Shown here: in pieces, positions 6,414-11,020 of the stretch
Position numbering within the stretch: position 1 is the first letter of the stretch
Layout of the letters: the number at the start of each line of letters is the position of its first letter
Assembly: GCA_019419895.1 (NCBI GenBank)
Contig: JAHZIE010000032.1
Location: 19,022-30,041, forward strand
Direction: 5' to 3'
DNA: 11,020 nt
DNA from: Clostridiales bacterium
GTDB taxonomy: Bacteria > Bacillota > Clostridia > Oscillospirales > Acutalibacteraceae
Position numbers and translations under genes: made by a program
The notes under the pieces: generated by a model
Seen by the model: the letters and a program-made list of their open reading frames with translations, nothing else
Databases searched by the model: none
What the model was told of the DNA's origin: nothing

Positions 6414-6442
6414 TTGTTTTCAAATAGTTACTTTGCTATAAT
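6414..6442 (+). promoter_or_regulatory. Promoter of the TPR gene
   Basis: TTGTTT (6414-6419), a 17-base spacer and a perfect TATAAT (6437-6442) with TGC immediately before it give a strong extended -10 promoter. The start site would be near 6449, giving a leader of roughly 97 bases. A TTGACA at 6482-6487 further down has no acceptable -10 partner. Confidence 0.65.
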
Positions 6443-6545
6443 AAAATCTATCCATCTGTGTGAAGTATTTTTAAGTGTATTTTGACACTGAACTGTTGTG
6501 AATTTTCGATGAATGGTATTTTCCCAAAGGGAAGAAGGGAAGATT

Positions 6546-8579
6546 ATGAAGAGAAGTTCCATAAATAAGTCCTCTGTTGGCGCGGGCGCCGTGGACGCGC
6601 CTCCTGCAAGAGGGGACTCCGCAAATACAAATCCTATGGCGTGTCCCGACGATTCCATAGGGGAAGATATCTTTGACTCCCTTTTTTTGGAAGGGGAACG
6701 CCGGGAGCGGGAAGGGAATATCCTCCAATCCTTTGAGCTTTACAGCCGCCTGATCCGTCAGCTAGAAAAGGAAGAAAAGAAGGGGAAGGAGAGTCTTACC
6801 GACATGGCCGCCCTGGCCCAGGCCTATTTTCAAAGGGCAAGGCTCTGTTATTTTTATCAAAAGCAGGATACCTGCCTGCCTGATAGCAGAAAAGCGGCCG
6901 CTCTTTTCTCCAGACTAAGGGCGTTTCCCGGGTATCAATGGGAGCCTCAGAGAAAGGAAAGCCTTTTCTTGCAGGGCATCGAGCTTTCGGCACGGAAGGA
7001 TTATTCAGCCTGCAAGCAGGTGATCGGGCAGGCTGTGGAAATCGCTTGCCAAGGGACAGAGGAGCTTTGCCGGATAGAGGGGAGGGCCCTATGCGTCTGC
7101 GGCGACATCTACCAGCTTGAAAAACAGCCGGACAGGGCCGAGGAAGCCTACCGCCGCGCCCTGCAGAGCCTGCCGCCGAAACCTCAGGCGCGGGAGGATT
7201 GGGCGCGGAGGGGACGGATTCAGCAGAGAATTGCCCAAATTATTCAGGAGCCGGCCGCGGAAAAAGCGGAGCTCTGGAGGCAGGCAGCCGAAAGTTTTGA
7301 GGCCGGCGGTTGTCAGGAAAGCATTTTATGTTGGAAAATGGCGTCGAGGCTGCTGGAGGAAAGCGGCCAGAGCGACCGGGCATACGCCTGCTATGACCGC
7401 GCAATCGCATATCTGGAAGGCAGGGAAGGGCTGACGCCAGAGGAACTCGGCCTTTTGGCGGAGCTGTACACCTTTCGCGGATTGTGGCAGTACCGCTATG
7501 GGCATTATGAGAAAGAATTGTCCGATTATGATATCGCTGTTTCCCTGCGGCTGAGAGCGGGGGAAATTGAGGGCAACGCGGAGGATTTGTCCATTGTCTA
7601 TTGCAACTGCGCGGACACCTGGGCGCGCCGGGGGGATTATGAAAAGGCGTCCGCCGTATACGCGCGGGCGGAAAAGAGTTTGATGTCCATGAAGGTTTTT
7701 GATCAGGGAAAGCGGATGCGGAGCCTGGCCCGGCTTTACTATGAACAGGGTGAGCATTATAAGGAAAATCCGGATTATATTGAAAAAGCCGCCGCCGCTT
7801 ACAGCAAGGCGATAGGGGGATATCAGACGGCGCTGAATGAGACGCTTGGAGAAGAGAAAGAGGAAGGCGTACAGGAAGAGCTGACAGAATTTCTCGCCTT
7901 GTCCTACAATGGACGGGGCGTATGCCGCTACGCGCTGAAAGAGTATGAAAAGGAGATTGACGACTGTACCCAGGCGCTCGGTTTGCGGAAACAGCTGGAG
8001 GATTCGGCGGAAAACCGGCTTCAGATGGCGATTATTTACCGTAACCGCGCCGACTGCTTTGATATACTGGAGAGGTTTGATCTTGCCGGGGAGGATTACG
8101 ACTGCGCGTTAGAGATATATTTTGAGCTGGAGGAAAAGGAGGGCTGTCGCCTGCCGCTGCCGGAAATGGCGGATCTGCTGCTCAGCGACGCCCGGGTTCA
8201 CGACGGGCTGGGAGAGTTTGAGCTGGCAATTTCCCGCTATAGTGAGGCCCTGCGCCGCTTGGAGAAAGAGGACGCCGGGATGGAAAATAATCTGGAATAT
8301 CTTGGGCTGTCTTATTTCCGCAGGGGAATGGATTACTATAAATTCCGGGAACATCTCTATGCCCTGAGTATGAGGGATTATTGCAGCGCCATTCAGGTGT
8401 TGGAAAGAATGCCCTTAAACGTCAGGACAGAGGGCTTTCTGGCTATGGCTCTCAGAACCAGGGGAGAGCTCTACGCTGCCATGGGGGAATATGACTTGGC
8501 GCGGCAGGATTTTTCCCGGGCAAAGGAAATGGCCGGAAAGGCCGAAAAAGACAGAATGCGGGAGAGCTTGGGAGAATAA
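6546..8579 (+). CDS. Tetratricopeptide-repeat protein, 677 aa
   Basis: This is a large soluble all-helical repeat protein with no signal peptide or membrane span, so it is likely a cytoplasmic scaffold. The first 40 or so residues are polar and low in predicted order. TPR-like helix pairs can be seen at about residues 49-73, 176-207, 259-290, 301-334, 346-378, 447-480, 492-525, 538-571, 583-620 and 630-661. Many share a pattern of Tyr, Arg/Gly, then a Glu-Tyr-Glu turn and D-Y-x-x-A-L. From 447 on the repeats recur every 45-47 residues, longer than the classical 34, as in repeats with extended helices. TPR arrays bind other proteins; no catalytic domain is seen. I chose ATG 6546 rather than the in-frame ATG at 6513 because GAAGGGAAG lies just before 6546 and nothing resembling a ribosome site precedes 6513. 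It is divergent from the exporter operon, and the zinc-ribbon gene follows 160 bases later. Confidence 0.85.
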   Translation: MKRSSINKSSVGAGAVDAPPARGDSANTNPMACPDDSIGEDIFDSLFLEGERREREGNILQSFELYSRLIRQLEKEEKKGKESLTDMAALAQAYFQRARLCYFYQKQDTCLPDSRKAAALFSRLRAFPGYQWEPQRKESLFLQGIELSARKDYSACKQVIGQAVEIACQGTEELCRIEGRALCVCGDIYQLEKQPDRAEEAYRRALQSLPPKPQAREDWARRGRIQQRIAQIIQEPAAEKAELWRQAAESFEAGGCQESILCWKMASRLLEESGQSDRAYACYDRAIAYLEGREGLTPEELGLLAELYTFRGLWQYRYGHYEKELSDYDIAVSLRLRAGEIEGNAEDLSIVYCNCADTWARRGDYEKASAVYARAEKSLMSMKVFDQGKRMRSLARLYYEQGEHYKENPDYIEKAAAAYSKAIGGYQTALNETLGEEKEEGVQEELTEFLALSYNGRGVCRYALKEYEKEIDDCTQALGLRKQLEDSAENRLQMAIIYRNRADCFDILERFDLAGEDYDCALEIYFELEEKEGCRLPLPEMADLLLSDARVHDGLGEFELAISRYSEALRRLEKEDAGMENNLEYLGLSYFRRGMDYYKFREHLYALSMRDYCSAIQVLERMPLNVRTEGFLAMALRTRGELYAAMGEYDLARQDFSRAKEMAGKAEKDRMRESLGE

Positions 8580-8636
8580 ACATAACTTTTCTATAAAAAA
8601 CATCAGCTCATCTTCGTAATATTTTGGTAACAAATG

Positions 8637-8665
8637 TTGAAACAGGAAGAAAAAAGTTGTATGAT
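8637..8665 (+). promoter_or_regulatory. Promoter of the zinc-ribbon membrane protein gene
   Basis: TTGAAA (8637-8642), a 17-base spacer and TATGAT (8660-8665) match the sigma-A consensus at five of six in each box. The start would be near 8672, about 68 bases before the ATG. No terminator hairpin was found after the TPR gene stop at 8579, so read-through from the TPR gene is also possible. Confidence 0.6.
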
Positions 8666-8739
8666 GATAATATCCCCTGCGGCAATCTGCATATAGATAG
8701 ACAGAGGGATAGAAGTATTGAATGGAAGGATGATTGACA

Positions 8740-9579
8740 ATGTCTTTTTGTACCAAGTGCGGCAAAGAGCTGGTGGAAGGCGAAGTATGCAATTGCTCTG
8801 TTTCCGCGCAAACCGCGGAACAGAAGGATACGGCGGTAGTTTCTCAGGCGGAAGCACGGCAAAACGGCGCGCCGTCTCAGGCTCCGGTTCAGCCCCAGCA
8901 GGCTGTGCAAGAGCAGCAGGCTCCCGCGGCGGATCAACCGGCGGCAGAACAGCCTGCCCCCAATGTCGTGGTGGTAAAAGCTCCCTCCCCCTTTGCCAAT
9001 TATTTTATTGGCCTTTGGAAGGAAATCCTGGCTTTTATCAAGGCGCCGGTTTCCCAGGTAAAGGCTGCCCAGGAGGGAAGGAATTTCCAGTATGGCCTTA
9101 CCCTGTTGGCCGCAAATGCCGTTATCTCTTTTTTGGTAACTCTTTGCATGGTGGGCGGCGTATCCTTTGGGATTAGTATTTCCGGCCTGTTTTTGCCCAT
9201 TTTGCTGTATTTCGCTTTTTCCGGATTGGCGGCGATGTTCGCGGCGATTGCCAAGTCAAAGGTAAACTTTTTGGGAATTATGTCCGCTATGGGGTTGGTT
9301 ACCATTCCGCTGACGGCGTTAGGAGTTGTAAATATTCTTCTTTCCCTGATCAGCATGTCAATCGGTCTGTGCGTTTCTATCGTCAGCCTGATTGTCTGGG
9401 TTGTTTTCGCTTTTGAAATCGGCAAAAACGCCATGGCTGGAAAAGACAGTGAAATGGTTACAGTGATTTATATGGCTGCCTTGGGATTGGGAGCTGCGAT
9501 TGTTCTTTCCATTTTCGGAAGCATGGCGGTGGCGGCTCTGAGAGCTGCGGTCGTCAGTTCTATCTATAGCTTCTTTTAA
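8740..9579 (+). CDS. Zinc-ribbon, Yip1-like multi-pass membrane protein
   Basis: This 279-residue protein has three parts. An N-terminal zinc ribbon contains C4-x2-C7 in FCTKCG and a second pair C17-x-C19 in VCNC, which is CxC rather than the usual CxxC. A Gln/Ala/Pro-rich linker (about 20-76) is likely disordered. The C-terminal half is very hydrophobic, with about five spans near 118-140, 145-171, 178-199, 200-225 and 239-268, of the kind grouped with Yip1-like membrane domains in Firmicutes. The function of such bacterial proteins is unknown to me; the ribbon would face the cytoplasm. I chose the ATG at 8740, with AAGGA about nine bases upstream, rather than the TTG two codons earlier. The gene ends in a strong terminator and follows the TPR gene, possibly as a functional partner. 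Confidence 0.78.
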   Translation: MSFCTKCGKELVEGEVCNCSVSAQTAEQKDTAVVSQAEARQNGAPSQAPVQPQQAVQEQQAPAADQPAAEQPAPNVVVVKAPSPFANYFIGLWKEILAFIKAPVSQVKAAQEGRNFQYGLTLLAANAVISFLVTLCMVGGVSFGISISGLFLPILLYFAFSGLAAMFAAIAKSKVNFLGIMSAMGLVTIPLTALGVVNILLSLISMSIGLCVSIVSLIVWVVFAFEIGKNAMAGKDSEMVTVIYMAALGLGAAIVLSIFGSMAVAALRAAVVSSIYSFF

Positions 9580-9602
9580 TGAATAAAGAATAAAAGATTA
9601 AG

Positions 9603-9644
9603 AAAAGGAGCGGCTCTTTCCTTTTGATGGAGCCTCTCCTTTTT
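9603..9644 (+). terminator. Intrinsic terminator after the zinc-ribbon gene
   Basis: AAAAGGAG, a C mismatch and GGCTC (9603-9616) pair with GAGCC, a T mismatch and CTCCTTTT (9630-9643) around a 13-base loop. A further T at 9644 ends the run. It begins 23 bases after the stop codon. Confidence 0.85.
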
Positions 9645-10214
9645 GTCGTTTTCAGCAAGGGAAAAATCCTGGTAGAGCCGGGGATAGGAAAAAAAGCCTT
9701 GGCAAATCAATGAGTGAAAGTCAGTAGTAAGGCAAAAGAAAATAATAGGTGATGCGCGAAGCTTAAGAATCGCTGCAGGCATTAAACAGATAAGTATAAC
9801 TGGTTTACCAGTTTCACAATGAGGGATGGAAGAATATTTTTCAATGCTCCCGTAAGTATTGACCCCTCTGGGATCTGTGCAAGCTACTTGCTTACGAGTG
9901 GTTTTGATTGCGATAAAATCGGGAAGTCTGCCACAGGAGAAAGCTGATATAGACTAGAGAGAATGCGGATGGAATGGTATCTGGAGGGCGGCGAAATTCT
10001 ACCGAAGAAAAGCGCGGATTGTCTCACAACAAAGAACATCATAAATCTAGCCATGAAAAACTTGAGCTTAGGGATGATGGTATCGGTGGGCCGCATCAGA
10101 AAATATAGAAAGAGAAGGGGGATATTTAAAATCAACCGAGAGGGAGGTTGGCTGGCCATGCAATAAGCGGTGATCCTTTCATCAGTGAGAGGAGAAATTC
10201 CCATTTGATTTATA
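9645..10214. other. Gene-free stretch between terminators
   Basis: No convincing gene is seen. A + strand frame of 67 codons (9963-10166) has a basic product and no ribosome site. A - strand frame of 106 codons (9884-10204) has a hydrophobic product but nothing like a ribosome site before its ATG. Neither product resembles a family I know. The stretch also contains CGTAAG/CTTACG (9850-9896 region) and GCAAGCTACTTGC, which could fold locally. It may be decayed coding sequence or an untranslated RNA ending at the hairpin 10215-10278; neither is shown. Confidence 0.4.
9798..9813. promoter_or_regulatory. FadR-like palindrome AACTGGT-TT-ACCAGTT
   Basis: Two 7-bp arms, AACTGGT and ACCAGTT, flank two bases. 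The arms equal those of the E. coli FadR site AACTGGTCNGACCAGTT, but the spacer is two rather than three bases. GntR-family regulators with FCD domains use TGGT/ACCA sites. The site overlaps TATAAC (9795-9800), a possible -10 without a good -35. No gene lies close downstream, so its target is unclear. Confidence 0.3.
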
Positions 10215-10278
10215 AAAGCATAAAAACGCCTGTAAAGCTCCTGCTGATAGCAGGGCTTTACAGGCGTTTTTATGCTTT
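10215..10278. terminator. Long near-perfect hairpin, bidirectional terminator
   Basis: A 24-bp perfect stem (10215-10238 with 10255-10278) is followed by one bulged T (10239) and a further 6 bp, CCTGCT/AGCAGG, around a three-base GAT loop. Each strand has GGCG followed by TTTTT within the lower stem, so it can end transcription in both directions. It is much longer than a typical terminator. It lies about 200 bases past the rubrerythrin stop on the - strand. Confidence 0.65.
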
Positions 10279-10403
10279 CGAGCTTCCGGTATCGGTATGC
10301 GGGGGACGTGAGAATAGCTTTATCGTTCTATCGGAAAGAAGAGAGTAGAGGAAGGGCGAATAAATAAAAAAAGAGAAAAACTAAATAAATAAAGGAGGGA
10401 GAG

Positions 10404-10445
10404 GAGATGGGGCGCGTCGCAGCCAAACAACTCCCCTCTCTTTTT
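10404..10445 (+). terminator. Terminator-like hairpin near the rubrerythrin 3' end
   Basis: GAGA, a bulged T and GGGG (10404-10412) pair with CCCCTCTC (10433-10440), followed by TTTTT (10441-10445). It reads best on the + strand. On the - strand, about 40 bases past the rubrerythrin stop, the same stem is followed by a looser CTCCTTTATTTATTT, so it may help end that gene too. The loop is long, about 20 bases. Confidence 0.5.
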
Positions 10446-10481
10446 GAAAGAAAGCTTGTAAAAACAGGAAAATAACAGGGG

Positions 10482-11020
10482 CTATTCTTCCGCCTGCTTT
10501 ACCTCAAAATAGGCTTTAGGGTAGGTGCAGACAGGGCACTGAGCCGGAGCTTCATCCCCGTAGTGGATATATCCGCAGTTTGTGCAGATCCAGGGCTTTT
10601 TTTCATTCTTCTTAAAGACCTTATTCTCCCTCACGTCCGTCAGCCTGCAGTTATAGCGATCCTCGTGGGCTTTTTCAATGTTCGCCACAGCCTCAAATAA
10701 AAAGGCGATTTTGGTAAAGCCTTCCTCTTTTGCTGTCTTTGCAAATTCGGCATACATTTCCGTCCATTCGTAATGCTCCCCGTTTTTCGCGTCCTCAAGA
10801 TTTTGTGTAGTAGAGGGTATCCCGTCGTGGAGAGCTTCAAACCACATCCTGGCATGTGCCATTTCATTGGCGGCGGTTTTTTCAAATACATTGGCGATGG
10901 AGTTTATCCCCTCCTGTCTGGCCTTTTCCGCGTAAAAAGAATATTTGTTTCTTGCCTGGGATTCCCCGGCGAAGGCAGTCAGAAGGTTTGCCTCGGTTTT
11001 CGATCCTTTTAATTCTGGCA
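10482..11020 (-). CDS. rbr: Rubrerythrin (start codon cut by window edge)
   Basis: Rubrerythrin reduces hydrogen peroxide in the cytoplasm of anaerobes, using a di-iron site supplied with electrons through a rubredoxin domain. The frame runs to the window end and begins xTG-CCA-GAA-TTA, so the start codon probably has its first base at 11021. The full protein would then be 179 residues, normal for the family. The ferritin-like part shows ELKGSKTEANLLTAFAGESQAR with E20, then E53 and H56 in NEMAH, at the numbering known from characterised rubrerythrins, and a second E116-x2-H119 (IEKAH). The rubredoxin part has C146, C149 (CTNCG) and C162, C165 (CPVC). It stands alone here with hairpins downstream. 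An internal ATG at 10860-10862 would remove the first half of the metal site and is not the start. Confidence 0.93.
   Translation of the reverse strand, partial: PELKGSKTEANLLTAFAGESQARNKYSFYAEKARQEGINSIANVFEKTAANEMAHARMWFEALHDGIPSTTQNLEDAKNGEHYEWTEMYAEFAKTAKEEGFTKIAFLFEAVANIEKAHEDRYNCRLTDVRENKVFKKNEKKPWICTNCGYIHYGDEAPAQCPVCTYPKAYFEVKQAEE

Noticed and set aside
6482..6510. TTGACA as a second TPR promoter
   Set aside because: The -35 is perfect but the best -10 at 17-18 bases is TTCGAT, only three of six.
6513..6545. Upstream ATG for the TPR gene
   Set aside because: No ribosome site before it, whereas the ATG at 6546 has GAAGGGAAG at good spacing; the eleven extra codons include that ribosome site.
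7326..7757. 143-codon - strand frame within the TPR gene
   Set aside because: Shadow of the GC-rich TPR reading frame; no ribosome site.
9576..9782. 68-codon - strand frame after the zinc-ribbon gene
   Set aside because: It reads straight through the terminator hairpin at 9603-9644 and into the end of the zinc-ribbon gene.
9901..9960. Possible riboswitch-like RNA
   Set aside because: I tried cobalamin and cyclic-di-GMP aptamer cores by eye and found no match to their conserved boxes.
9884..10204. 106-codon - strand frame with hydrophobic product
   Set aside because: The ATG lacks any ribosome site, the product matches no known family, and a + strand frame overlaps it; kept only as part of the unassigned block.

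Overview
The window looks like chromosomal DNA from a low-to-mid GC Clostridia bacterium, probably a Lachnospiraceae-type gut anaerobe. This rests on the gene content (a DegV-family protein, a heterodimeric ABC exporter, a short class I mannose-6-phosphate isomerase, rubrerythrin), strong AGGAGG-type ribosome sites, GTG starts and intrinsic terminators. No rRNA, tRNA, CRISPR array, insertion sequence or phage gene was seen.

Layout. Positions 1-400 hold a small unrecognised + strand gene (170-358) that ends in a 16-bp hairpin shared with the convergent DegV-family gene (426-1277, -). Next on the - strand is mannose-6-phosphate isomerase (1574-2539). Upstream of it is a two-gene operon, 4413-6149 then 2638-4413, whose stop and start overlap as TAATG. 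It encodes the two halves of a heterodimeric ABC exporter. The 6149 half has the altered catalytic residues (Asp for the Walker B Glu, Gln for the H-loop His) and the 4413 half has the intact ones. The operon ends in a strong terminator, and the best manA promoter overlaps that terminator's stem.

The divergent intergenic region 6150-6545 is the most signal-rich part. It carries two candidate - strand promoters for the exporter, a 10-bp inverted repeat bracketing the better one, a third copy of the same 8-mer, and a structured exporter leader in which an AGGAGGG sequence sits in a hairpin loop and a short open frame stops just before the exporter start. It also has a good extended -10 promoter for the + strand TPR gene.

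On the + strand, a 677-residue tetratricopeptide-repeat protein (6546-8579) is followed by a zinc-ribbon plus multi-membrane-span (Yip1-like) protein (8740-9579) that has its own promoter and a strong terminator. About 900 bp without a convincing gene follow (9580-10481), with a FadR-like palindrome, a very long near-perfect hairpin and a second terminator. The right edge holds rubrerythrin on the - strand (10482 to the window end), which appears to lack only the first base of its start codon.

How they work together. The two ABC genes clearly make one complex, and rubrerythrin is a stand-alone peroxide-defence gene. The TPR and zinc-ribbon membrane proteins are uncharacterised neighbours on the same strand, and a link between them is only inferred. 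No whole new system was proven. The best leads are the exporter control region, the TPR/zinc-ribbon pair and the gene-free block near 9.6-10.3 kb.
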